Shown here: positions 30,201 to 37,987 of the stretch, piece by piece | How the letters are laid out: every line of letters starts with the position of its first letter | Position numbering within the stretch: position 1 is the stretch's first letter | DNA from: a virus | Virus record (IMG/VR): IMGVR_UViG_3300017760_000023 | Coordinates: 1 to 38,289 of that record | Length of the DNA: 38,289 nt | Direction: 5' to 3' (one strand) | Translations under genes and position numbers: made by a program | Notes under the pieces: generated by a model | What the model saw: the letters and a program-made list of their open reading frames with translations, nothing else | Database searches by the model: none | Told to the model about the DNA's origin: nothing

Positions 30201-31559
30201 TAATAAGTTTACTAAACGATTTGGGTTTTCCTTATCATATAGAGATGCAGAATATATTTGACCTGTCCGTGAAGCGCTAGAACCATACCAATTTGTAAAT
30301 AGCGATGAGGTCGTGTTTACTGGTAGATAAGGGTCAGCAAACGTTCCTGCACCAGTCTTTGGTACGGAGGTATCTAATCTACTTTCTGCAGAGCTGGTTA
30401 CAAATGATGAACTTATATTATAAAGATAACTTTCATAACCATCAAAGTTTCTTTTAATTTCTCTAATATTATTTTCATAAGTAATCGCATCAGATTGTCC
30501 ACCCGATAAAGATACACTAGATGCACTAAGAGCGGTATTGGATTGTATTTGTTCTAACTTGTATTTAAAATTACCAAGTCTTTTTTCAATTGAACTAAAA
30601 TTAACAAACTCTTCATAGTTTGAATAATCAACATTCATACTAACTGGCTTATCACTACCCGATAAAAACTTATCTAATATTTCTTGTTGTAATTTTTTAT
30701 CAGCACCAATCAAGTCTTCTTTGTTTTTAGAAATTATTTGTCTTTTTGATATTGGTGATTGTACATTTACTTGGTCAGGTGTAAATAAAACATTTACATT
30801 TTCGTCTTCTTGCTCGTAAGGTACTAATTCAACGGTTTCTGTAAGTTGAGGTAAGACTTCCGTTACTACAAATAAACTATCTTTTTCTTCTATTTCATCT
30901 GGAAGAGGCTTATAAAGTTTTAAGACTATAGAGTATGGAGAATCAGGAAATAATTCCTTATCAGCTTTTAGATTAGTGATTAGTGTTTTATTGTCATCTC
31001 CAAAATTAACATAGGTATTAAGGTCTCTGACTTCATTAGCCTTAAAAGATATTTTAGCATTTCTAAAAATATTCGCAGGTGCTGTACCAACTGCAGGTTC
31101 AAGCGCTACATCTTCTTGGAAATCATTCCAACTACTTTCTAATTGTATTTCACCCTTTTGTAAATTTATCTTATTTATTTTACTGACAAAGGGGGCTAGT
31201 ATGTAAGTGTTTGGGTCATCTACTGGTGTAATAATACCAACCACTTTAATAATTACACTACCTAAAGTATCACCACCTTGTTCATCTTTGCTTTGCTCCT
31301 CGTACGATAACTCTAACTCATAAGGTTGATTACTTACAGCTAATCCTAATTCTTGAGGGGTAAAACTATATGTTTCTGCGGGCAGTACATCTTCCATCGG
31401 CCAATCTGTGCGAACACCATTAATTTCAAAAATTACCTCTGTATTGGTAGTAAAAAATCCATATACACTTGGGCTTATCTCAATTGTGATATTAGTGGTA
31501 GGTGTGACCTGATTGTCAATACCCTCTAAACCTTTTACTTTAAATTGTTTATTAGCCAT
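27288..31559 (-). CDS. Large tail/baseplate protein with tail-protein-I-like region and LamG/CBM-like domains
   Basis: A 1423-aa protein. The N-terminal 250 residues are beta-rich (Ig-like). Around residues 445-525 the helical segment FDELWLYIKSVTDITDRQYD with FAVAKSLGWD resembles the P2 gpI tail-protein family. About 640-720 (IEFRFRSVSGSDQILVQKDD, FDGEYHSVMLRKSR) and 940-1010 (GDLFIGGNTTT, GSLMEFRLWSETLEEE) look like the two halves of one LamG/concanavalin-like jelly roll. The stretch between them, about 735-905 (EGQTYLFSAYCKASASL...IYWDDVSVRR), resembles a CBM4/9-type module, apparently inserted. The C-terminus (residues about 1080-1423) is unassigned. It would sit at the baseplate periphery and may bind host glycans. 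Size and domain mixture are notable. Confidence 0.8.
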   Translation of the reverse strand: MANKQFKVKGLEGIDNQVTPTTNITIEISPSVYGFFTTNTEVIFEINGVRTDWPMEDVLPAETYSFTPQELGLAVSNQPYELELSYEEQSKDEQGGDTLGSVIIKVVGIITPVDDPNTYILAPFVSKINKINLQKGEIQLESSWNDFQEDVALEPAVGTAPANIFRNAKISFKANEVRDLNTYVNFGDDNKTLITNLKADKELFPDSPYSIVLKLYKPLPDEIEEKDSLFVVTEVLPQLTETVELVPYEQEDENVNVLFTPDQVNVQSPISKRQIISKNKEDLIGADKKLQQEILDKFLSGSDKPVSMNVDYSNYEEFVNFSSIEKRLGNFKYKLEQIQSNTALSASSVSLSGGQSDAITYENNIREIKRNFDGYESYLYNISSSFVTSSAESRLDTSVPKTGAGTFADPYLPVNTTSSLFTNWYGSSASRTGQIYSASLYDKENPNRLVNLLPEHISADFDNKQFLDFMDMVGQHFDELWLYIKSVTDITDRQYDISDGISTDLIFAVAKSLGWDTQDGKDLLELSRFGFGQKLTGDSYELYTSGSLDSPAEGDISKEITKRLISSMPYILKSKGTLGSLRAIMNCYGIPSSILRVREYGGLQLDNQKATFDIGRRFTRALGFRGAQYVETSWDDTSKGIKPETIEFRFRSVSGSDQILVQKDDQFAIKLKDNGSADNNGTVSFMLSGSDGYKEISSSLLPVFDGEYHSVMLRKSRIEAELFPHPSFEVGTNEGLFNPPFITGSNSAEFGRIEIVSSSNFARTGTKSLLHENTSDTNTSYTFFYRNPDANRFPGNSASITNVSEGQTYLFSAYCKASASLVDSVASLTLFELDSNEEVVSWTQEFENTNFDGGIKGSQRVGVNENEWKQIQVRKTIKFPNTTKLGIRFENNKPSSSIYWDDVSVRRVTANSDSIDDTFNYDLFVKKYDSGLDRIRLASKSNMIISSSVSESYNAAWTGSGDLFIGGNTTTPFSANKLSGSLMEFRLWSETLEEERFDVHVATPKSYIGNTPSSSYENIARRFSFDDNTTLAAGGFIRDVKPDQTNTQSGSAQGFGGVNTFETVIDKTKTLVPNHGPNRRMSDKIRIEDNYLSGSGANLSVSQRYDYSSNDTSPLDSNKLGIYFSPTDVINDDIVSSFANLDFNELIGDPRDVFSEEYSELSRESDKYFKKYTGNNNFFEYMSLIKKYDQNIFKQLRKVIPARAKANLGTLIESNIFERPKSPVQQSNPTVEQLDLRDTINVSVLEQESETSASIVSIESEFPNFESTITAGNDYVAKPALYKFATNFNLEDPTLYVNGSTSYGGSDSVFQEISGSIILDNRKSLINREFRYFYTSAADFDNSNIYSSDNLENLYSSRSLVETDLDTNYRDNTAFNNLFYAGVKNTRDTTIDGDSPVIVRRTAPTVAIPVDGVTSDLQVLDDK

Positions 31560-31563
31560 CTAA

Positions 31564-32949
31564 CTACTCCACAAATATAGCATGAGGTATAGCCACACTA
31601 CTCTCTAAATCTGCAGCTGGTCTACTGATTCTCAACGCTACACCCAATCTTACATCACCACCATAAATCTCTATGGTAATCTGCTTTTTATCAGTACCTA
31701 TCGCTGTTAACGAACCTGGTGTCTCACCTTGTATAATCACAGTACCTACACCACCATTTCTACCTGATATTGGGTCATATCTATGTTGTTCATCTTTACC
31801 CTTACCATATCTATTTCTATCATACCCAAATATAGTCCACTCATATTCGAAAGCTACATTTTGTGGTTTATTTGAAATACTACCCAATGTTAGTATAATA
31901 GGCTGACCTTCTATTGGTCTTCTAAACTTAGTAATCTTATCAAAAATATTATCACCATCTGTTTTTGCACCAATAACATTTTTAATTATTTTGTCATTTT
32001 GAAAATTAAAATTATCTTCAACTGGTAAAATATCATCTACAGTCACATTTTTATTTGTACCATTGTTAGTAATTTGTTTGTAGATAAAATCTAAAGATTT
32101 ATCCCCACTTGCATAAAATGTAGTTGTCTCTTCTAATACCACGAAGCGTGATGTTACGACGATTGGGTCTGTACCAGCTGTATCAGACTCTTCAAACAAG
32201 TTACCCTCACCAGTTGGAGGTGTTGGTGGGATTACTTGTTCTATGAAAGAATTGTTTATAAAAAAAGTACCACCCTCCATATATGTTCTTAGAGCTTCTT
32301 TATCTGAAATATATACTTTTTTTGAATCGCCAGCTATTGATGATTGAGGGGGTTCATGTAAACTTACACTCTCCTTGAAAGTATATTGGTTATTTCTTTG
32401 TTGTAAATTAACAAATGAGTTTATGTATTTAGTATCTTTTATTTTTTGTGGTACTATTCTTATCTCATTTCGACTTGGTGATATTTCTTGTATAAAATAT
32501 TTTAATTCTTTAACTTGTAAAACCTTACCAGTTGTTTCTTCATGTGATGCGCCATCCATAATAATTCCATCAGGCATGACATGAAAGTCACCAACATATC
32601 TTTCACTATTTTCATCGACTAATATGTTTTCATATGAACCAGCCTTTTTTCTTAGAAAATTATACTTAACAACATATCTACCTCTATCATAACCTAACTT
32701 ACGTAGTATTGTGCCTGTATTTAATTTTACATCTGGCTTTCCTAAAACTTCATTGTAAGTATAATCATTTTTATCAACTATCACACTCTGTATAAAATTT
32801 TGTTCTGAATCATGGATAAGAGCTTCCACATAATCATCCTCGCTATCTATAGCAAAGCTTGAAATATATTTATAATCAATATCATCCGTGTCAACAGTTT
32901 TACCCGAATATAATATATCAAAATCTTTTTCTTCTAAACGCTGTTCCAT
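31564..32949 (-). CDS. Unassigned baseplate-region protein
   Basis: A 461-aa acidic protein (starts MEQRLEEKDFDILYSGKTVD). The first 120 residues contain repeated short strands and GYDRGRYVVKYNFLRKKAGS, a pattern I recall from large marine phage baseplate proteins. The C-terminal 140 residues have an Ig-like look (AFEYEWTIFGYDRNRYG, ITIEIYGGDVRLGVALRISR). No enzyme motif or signal peptide. Its ATG overlaps the stop of the preceding gene (TAATG), so it is co-translated in the wedge operon. Likely a structural linker between gp6/wedge proteins and the large tail protein. Confidence 0.7.
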   Translation of the reverse strand: MEQRLEEKDFDILYSGKTVDTDDIDYKYISSFAIDSEDDYVEALIHDSEQNFIQSVIVDKNDYTYNEVLGKPDVKLNTGTILRKLGYDRGRYVVKYNFLRKKAGSYENILVDENSERYVGDFHVMPDGIIMDGASHEETTGKVLQVKELKYFIQEISPSRNEIRIVPQKIKDTKYINSFVNLQQRNNQYTFKESVSLHEPPQSSIAGDSKKVYISDKEALRTYMEGGTFFINNSFIEQVIPPTPPTGEGNLFEESDTAGTDPIVVTSRFVVLEETTTFYASGDKSLDFIYKQITNNGTNKNVTVDDILPVEDNFNFQNDKIIKNVIGAKTDGDNIFDKITKFRRPIEGQPIILTLGSISNKPQNVAFEYEWTIFGYDRNRYGKGKDEQHRYDPISGRNGGVGTVIIQGETPGSLTAIGTDKKQITIEIYGGDVRLGVALRISRPAADLESSVAIPHAIFVE

Positions 32950-33509
32950 TATAAGTCCTCACCATCTACTATAGAATTTAACTCTGGTTTTGTAATTGTT
33001 TTTAAATCTGATAATTTAAATCCTCTACCATAAAACTCACCTAAATTTCTAAATTTTCTTTTTAGTCCATCCTCTATTAAAAATCTTGTTTTATCAAATG
33101 GGTCATCATTAGTAACGACATCGCTTTCCTCTATACCATCTGGCAAGTCTGTCGATACAACAAAAGTTAGTAGTTCGCTTATGTCCCTATTAATTATATT
33201 GTTTAATAAGTTACCTCGAAAATAAATAGGTAAATTATTATCTTGTTTTGATTTGCTTAATTCTAATTGCTCAGATTGTAAAAAGTTTTCATATATTGAT
33301 ACAGCTTGTTCTTCATCAAAATTTATTGTTTCAATACCCTCTAATGGTTCACCAATTCTTTCATATGATAACAAGACATTTTCTGTAGTACGAAAATCAT
33401 TTTCTGCAGAGCCAGATAATCTATTCAAATATTCTGCTCTAATCTTTTCTCTAAAGTTATTATAGAATAAACTTTTACCTTTTTCAAGTTGGTCTTTTGT
33501 GTATGGCAT
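32949..33509 (-). CDS. Unassigned 186-aa baseplate-operon protein
   Basis: A mostly helical, charged protein (MPYTKDQLEKGKSLFYNNFR; YENFLQSEQLELSKSKQDNN). It is flanked on both sides by TAATG overlaps. T4 gp53 is a wedge protein of about this size, but I see no residues that prove the link. Function in wedge assembly is inferred only from location. Confidence 0.65.
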   Translation of the reverse strand: MPYTKDQLEKGKSLFYNNFREKIRAEYLNRLSGSAENDFRTTENVLLSYERIGEPLEGIETINFDEEQAVSIYENFLQSEQLELSKSKQDNNLPIYFRGNLLNNIINRDISELLTFVVSTDLPDGIEESDVVTNDDPFDKTRFLIEDGLKRKFRNLGEFYGRGFKLSDLKTITKPELNSIVDGEDL

Positions 33510-34627
33510 TAGATTGATACCTTAAATGAAAATCCCTCATCAAGTATTAATTTTTGTTCGTCATTAGTTCCACTACCACTCACGACCTGAAATAACAGAT
33601 TATAAAATCTTTCTGGTTGATAACCATCTAAATCAAGATTAAAAAAGTTACCAGTTGAGTCACAACTAATTCTTGAACCACTACCGAAGGGAACAATTAC
33701 ATCTTCTGTCTCAGCATCTGTGATTGAATAAAATGCTCCATCTCCACTAGCACTACCACTTGGTAAATACTTTACGGATAAATTACTTGGTGTTGAATCA
33801 AATGTTTTTGTAGGAAATCTTTCTCTACCTATCACTCTAAACTTAGCTCTTGTTTTCTCCTTGTACTCAGGTCTTAAACCTCTCATATAAACTACTAAGT
33901 CCTCAATCTCTGTGCTACTCAATGGTGACAATGAGCCTGTATTCCAAACCGAATCATCATATTCTATTTCAAGTGTTGGTGGATATTTTGTATGAGTATC
34001 AGATGAGAAGAATGATAAATTACCCAATCTATCTGTGCTACCCTCATCATCCGTAGATTGTATCGTACCTAAACTTCCACTTCGTTTTACAATAAAACCA
34101 TTGTTTGGTATAACGTTATCTATCCAATTATTAACGATATCAGTTACATCCATTCTGATATCTTCTGTTTTATGGGTGAGTGATTGAGAAGCTTCAAAGC
34201 CACTACCTTCGAACCAAGCTCCACCAGAACCACTAACGTTTGTAATCCAATTAGTTCCGACTGTCGCACCATCTCTAAAATTAAAACTACAACCCTCAGT
34301 AGTCGTTGGATTGTCGTTGAGTTTTCCTTGTCCCATATCCCAAGAACCACTTATTGGATGAGCGTACAAACTCTGTGATACAGATAACGCTGATGGTCTC
34401 GCATCAAATAAATTTAAATAATAACGAAAAACTTTAGTTGGGTTTTGTGCTGCCAGACGGGCAGGCTTTGTCATGTCAAATTCTACTAAAGCACGAGATA
34501 CATCTATTGTTGTGCCAGCTATACTGACATCTTTTCTTATCTCTAAAATTTCATCAAGACCTGTGTTCTGACTTCCACTATCTTGATATAATGTTGCGTC
34601 TTTTGTTGGAAAAATAAAAAAGTGCAT
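33509..34627 (-). CDS. DNRLRE-like structural protein in the baseplate operon
   Basis: A 372-aa protein. The opening FFIFPTKDATLYQDS, then EILEIRKDV and SRALVEFDM, and the later DVTDIVNNWIDNVIPNNGFI and YPPTLEIEYDDS, fit the DNRLRE domain layout of secreted carbohydrate-associated proteins; the middle Trp-containing loops (SGSWDMGQGKLNDNP) also fit. The last 130 residues (VYMRGLRPEYKEKTRAKFRV; PERFYNLLFQVVSG) are separate. It is 4 nt from gp6 and TAATG-coupled to the next gene, so it probably belongs to the virion and may bind glycans at the host surface. DNRLRE assignment is by pattern only. Confidence 0.7.
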   Translation of the reverse strand: MHFFIFPTKDATLYQDSGSQNTGLDEILEIRKDVSIAGTTIDVSRALVEFDMTKPARLAAQNPTKVFRYYLNLFDARPSALSVSQSLYAHPISGSWDMGQGKLNDNPTTTEGCSFNFRDGATVGTNWITNVSGSGGAWFEGSGFEASQSLTHKTEDIRMDVTDIVNNWIDNVIPNNGFIVKRSGSLGTIQSTDDEGSTDRLGNLSFFSSDTHTKYPPTLEIEYDDSVWNTGSLSPLSSTEIEDLVVYMRGLRPEYKEKTRAKFRVIGRERFPTKTFDSTPSNLSVKYLPSGSASGDGAFYSITDAETEDVIVPFGSGSRISCDSTGNFFNLDLDGYQPERFYNLLFQVVSGSGTNDEQKLILDEGFSFKVSI

Positions 34628-34631
34628 TATG

Positions 34632-36620
34632 TTACTCCGTAATACCTAATGTGTCTCCAACTACAGTTCCTTTTATGTCTGTGTCGGGAAAACGAACTTG
34701 AAAAATACTTGGGTCTAACGCTGTGTAAATTACACCATTTATAGTCGCTGACTCAACATCAAAAGCATTGCCAGAATAACCATCGGATGGTTTGAATTTA
34801 TTTGTTATTACTATTTGTTGTTTACCTCGTTGACCATCAACCAATGGATTAACAACACTAGAAACTCCATCAACCAAAGATAATTCATAAACTATATCTG
34901 AAAGTATTATAGGTTGACCTATCTGCCATTTCGTGACATCAAAGTAATCTTTTACTCTATCGATACATCTTAAGAGAATATCATTTTTATTGAATCCGAC
35001 TTTTGTCAATATTGCAAAATCTATAGCCACATCAATTATGTAAGCGTCTTTTATATTGATTGCATCGGTAACTAACCTATATTGTGACAAGTAAGTTTTT
35101 AAATTTTCTTTAACTGTAGTGGATAGTGGTACTAAATTATTATTAGAATTATATCCAAGAGTATACATATTCATAGCTAATGGGTTAGGAACTCTTGCAG
35201 TCAATTGTTTAATTGTCAACCCATTATTAACATCGTCAGTAGTTACCTTTCTATCCAGCTCATCTGTTGGTTTGTTTAATTGGTCATCTTGTACTAAGTG
35301 AACTTTAGCTATGTTACCAAATTTGGCTGGTAAAGAATATGCTCTAACAATATAGTCCTCTTTTGTAACCGCTCTTTGTTGTGCTTGATAATATGCTAAT
35401 GCGTTTTCTCTAACGTCACGAACAGTTTCACCACCACCTCCACCTGTAGCTGGTTTTGGATTAGTAAATGCAAGAGAGTCTTTAGATGCCTGAACTAAAG
35501 TTGACGATAAATTTTGGTTATCTATTTCAAAAGTTTGACCACCTTTAAATGTAATGTCTCCACTATTAACGTTATCATCAACTCCACCACCGAAAGCGTA
35601 TTCAATAGTTAGCGTTGTGTTCGCTGGTGCTAAACCAAAAGTCTTTGTCTTTAAGAAATTACTTGGGTCAAACGCTTGTGTTAAGAAACTTGGACTACCA
35701 GGTAAATTAGAACCAACACTATCAGGATTAGGTATAATCTCTTCATCAGGATTATCAGACACCCCTGCACCAAATCTTAAAATTGTTTCATCATTTTCAT
35801 TAATAAAAGTTGTAAATCTACGAGATGTCTTTTTTAATTTTAAAATATGTGGTGACGTATCTCTATTAAGAACCGATGTTGGGTCATTAGTAGAATTATT
35901 TTCAATATCTTCAAATATAGTATCACGAGCTAATGAATCAACCTCATACCATTTATTACCATCACTATCTGTGCATGATAATATTTGTATCACATCAGGA
36001 TTTTCTAATTTAATTTGTGTGTATTTTTGTGCAGAACCGAATGAAAAGAATTCTTTAGAAATCTCACCACTCTCTGCTTTAACTCTTTTCTTTAATAAAA
36101 ACTTAGTAGGTGTATCACCATCATTTTCAAATATTGTTGTTATCCTTTGGTCTGATAAGGTATCAAATTTAAAATTAACATCATCTAAGGTTCTAAACGT
36201 TGTTCCATTAGTTGATGAATTTACCCTAGCTCCCGCTTTGATTGTTAGGGCATATCTGTAATCAGGTTTACCATTTAAGGCGGGTACGGTTTGAAATACA
36301 TCAAGAACCACGTTAGATGGTGAAGTTATACGAGGTTTATATCCTAACGATTGTGCTATATTGTAAACATTTCTTTTCTCTTCAGCAAAGGGTAATAGTG
36401 ATTCTCTAAATTGACTATCTAAATAGTAAGATAAAACATCACCGACATATGATGCCATCTCAATAAACATCATACCAGGAGAAGCTTCGTTAAAATCATT
36501 ATAGGTGTTTGGAAAGTATGTTTTAGCGTATTCCACTAAACTATTTCTGAAATCATCAAAATCTTTGTTTAGATAATTTATACTTCTAACTTTATTTTTT
36601 TTAGTTGTTGTTCTTGCCAT
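34632..36620 (-). CDS. gp6: Baseplate wedge protein gp6 (baseplate J family)
   Basis: A 662-aa protein, the same size as T4 gp6. The N-terminus SINYLNKDFDDFRNSLVEYA then TYFPNTYNDFNEASPGMMFI, followed by MASYVGDVLSYYLDSQFRES, is the characteristic start of gp6/J-type wedge proteins. The central region has the signature ENALAYYQAQQRAVTKEDYI then VRAYSLPAKFGNIAKVHLVQ, and near the C-terminus IGQPIILSDIVYELSLVDGV matches the family pattern of a late helix-strand unit. It dimerises between wedges to form the baseplate ring. It follows gp25 by 11 nt as in T4-like genomes. Strong call. Confidence 0.93.
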   Translation of the reverse strand: MARTTTKKNKVRSINYLNKDFDDFRNSLVEYAKTYFPNTYNDFNEASPGMMFIEMASYVGDVLSYYLDSQFRESLLPFAEEKRNVYNIAQSLGYKPRITSPSNVVLDVFQTVPALNGKPDYRYALTIKAGARVNSSTNGTTFRTLDDVNFKFDTLSDQRITTIFENDGDTPTKFLLKKRVKAESGEISKEFFSFGSAQKYTQIKLENPDVIQILSCTDSDGNKWYEVDSLARDTIFEDIENNSTNDPTSVLNRDTSPHILKLKKTSRRFTTFINENDETILRFGAGVSDNPDEEIIPNPDSVGSNLPGSPSFLTQAFDPSNFLKTKTFGLAPANTTLTIEYAFGGGVDDNVNSGDITFKGGQTFEIDNQNLSSTLVQASKDSLAFTNPKPATGGGGGETVRDVRENALAYYQAQQRAVTKEDYIVRAYSLPAKFGNIAKVHLVQDDQLNKPTDELDRKVTTDDVNNGLTIKQLTARVPNPLAMNMYTLGYNSNNNLVPLSTTVKENLKTYLSQYRLVTDAINIKDAYIIDVAIDFAILTKVGFNKNDILLRCIDRVKDYFDVTKWQIGQPIILSDIVYELSLVDGVSSVVNPLVDGQRGKQQIVITNKFKPSDGYSGNAFDVESATINGVIYTALDPSIFQVRFPDTDIKGTVVGDTLGITE

Positions 36621-36631
36621 TCTATTATCCG

Positions 36632-37030
36632 TTAAACGTTTAGTAAAAGTTCTCGTTCCTCTGAACTAAGAGCAGGTACGAATTTTATTTTTACAAATAC
36701 TTTACTCCTATCACCATCTTCTGTTAAAGTTTCAACGCTGTTAATTGTTATATAAGACAACCATTGTGCTACTGCTCTTTTAATTTCAGTTTCAATTTTT
36801 ATAGGTAACTCATCATCAATCTGTTCAAAACAAATTTCTCTTACTCGACTACCAAATTCAGGCTGTGATACTCTTTCACCAACTTGCGTCAACAATAAAT
36901 TTCTTAAATTATGAACTGATTGTTCAATAGAAGTTTTTGTTAAAGCAAAGTCATTGAATGAATCACCTTTAAGTGGAAATGATAATCCCACAAATGTATT
37001 TGCGTTAAGGTCATTTTGTCTTGCAGACAT
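36632..37030 (-). CDS. gp25: Baseplate wedge protein gp25 (GPW/gp25 family)
   Basis: A 132-aa protein, the same length as T4 gp25. Conserved features are FVGLSFPLKGDSFNDFALTK, the helix SIEQSVHNLRNLLLTQVGER, and the family hallmark ER-x-x-x-P-E-F-G-S-R-V (here ERVSQPEFGSRVREICFEQI), followed by IKRAVAQWLSYITINSVE. gp25 initiates sheath assembly and triggers contraction with gp6 and gp53. It is TAATG-coupled to the 143-aa gene upstream and 11 nt before gp6. Very strong call. Confidence 0.96.
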   Translation of the reverse strand: MSARQNDLNANTFVGLSFPLKGDSFNDFALTKTSIEQSVHNLRNLLLTQVGERVSQPEFGSRVREICFEQIDDELPIKIETEIKRAVAQWLSYITINSVETLTEDGDRSKVFVKIKFVPALSSEERELLLNV

Positions 37031-37461
37031 TACTTACCTTTCTTATTGATAGCTTTCATTAAATCACTATAGTCACGAGTTAATGCTTGAGTCACTGCTT
37101 CTGGTACGTCATTAACAGACTTACCTGCTTTTTTCAAAGTATCTATCGCAACCATATCTCTTTTGACTTCGTCTGATTTTCCATAACCCATTAACTCAGC
37201 CATTTTTGATGAATCAAATGTTCCACCACCCAATGTTGGATATTCTTCAGTTTGTTTTTCTGATGTTCTCAATCCAACAGTTTCGTTTAACACGTCATTT
37301 AGTGCTTTGTTATCTGTGAATTTTTTTTGTGAAGTTTTAATTTGTTTTGGTTGTTCGATAGTTTTAGTCTTTGTTTCATTCATAAATATCTTTTGAACTT
37401 CTTTTTTGACTTCTTTACGAACTGCTTCTCTGATTATTTTTATCAGGTCTTTTTTTGTCAT
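37030..37461 (-). CDS. Unassigned small charged protein upstream of gp25
   Basis: A 143-aa protein. The N-terminal helix MTKKDLIKIIREAVRKEVKK is of the type found at the start of many phage virion and scaffold proteins. The middle is Lys/Thr/Gln-rich and probably disordered; the C-terminal third contains KMAELMGYGKSDEVKRDMVA and ALTRDYSDLMKAI, likely two helices. TAATG-coupled to gp25, so it is made in step with a wedge protein. No family recognised. Confidence 0.65.
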   Translation of the reverse strand: MTKKDLIKIIREAVRKEVKKEVQKIFMNETKTKTIEQPKQIKTSQKKFTDNKALNDVLNETVGLRTSEKQTEEYPTLGGGTFDSSKMAELMGYGKSDEVKRDMVAIDTLKKAGKSVNDVPEAVTQALTRDYSDLMKAINKKGK

Positions 37462-37483
37462 TTTAAAACGCCCTCTTTCTTAT

Positions 37484-37978
37484 TTAGACTTCTTTAATAG
37501 ATTCTTCTTGTTTTTGTTTTTCTTCGGTAATCTCTTTTTTAAAATCTTTTTTCTTACCACCATGATAATCGTAAGCGTGTCCCTCTTCGATAAGAATATC
37601 GTTAACGCTAACCCAACCATCTACTGATAAGTCTATAGAACTTTCAACACTATTTATACATTCAGTAATGTGCTCACCTACGTAGTCTGGTGATACAAAT
37701 ATTTCACCCAAAACTCTACCAAACTTACCTGTACCAAATGATTTTAATTTGAAAATACCAGCTTCTAATAATTCTTTATTTCTTGCTTTTGCAGCTAAAC
37801 CTTTTTCTTTTTCTTTTAAATCTCTTGTACGAGATTCCCAAGTATCGATACCCATGTAACGAACTCTTTTTTTAATTTTAATATCAAAACCTAAATCTAT
37901 ATAACAATCAATGGTATCACCATCAACAACTTTAATTAATTCTGCTTCATACTCACGAGTATCTAATTTTTTTGCCAT
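37484..37978 (-). CDS. SNase-family (staphylococcal nuclease-like) nuclease, cytoplasmic
   Basis: A 164-aa protein with no signal peptide. The core VVDGDTIDCYIDLG then RVRYMGIDTWESRT and FGRVLGEIF, and later VNDILIEEGHAYDYHGGKK, is the SNase fold. Residues equivalent to the S. aureus enzyme's Asp21, Arg35, Asp40, Thr41, Glu43 and Arg87 are all present (D21, R40, D45, T46, E48, R88), so it should be an active calcium-dependent nuclease. An insertion of about 20 residues (SPDYVGEHITECINSVESSI) lies between the catalytic part and the end. The placement among baseplate genes is unusual; roles could be host DNA degradation or a virion-delivered nuclease. Confidence 0.85.
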   Translation of the reverse strand: MAKKLDTREYEAELIKVVDGDTIDCYIDLGFDIKIKKRVRYMGIDTWESRTRDLKEKEKGLAAKARNKELLEAGIFKLKSFGTGKFGRVLGEIFVSPDYVGEHITECINSVESSIDLSVDGWVSVNDILIEEGHAYDYHGGKKKDFKKEITEEKQKQEESIKEV

Positions 37979-37987
37979 GATTTTCTC

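Noticed and set aside
35554-36261. 235-codon plus-strand frame opposite gp6
   Set aside because: Antisense shadow of a strongly conserved baseplate gene; composition is Ser/Leu/Val-rich with no motif.
37651-37658. TATAAATA octamer inside the SNase gene as a late promoter
   Set aside because: It lies in coding sequence about 190 nt before the next gene; similar octamers occur by chance in this AT-rich DNA (also 20642-20649 and 20692-20699).
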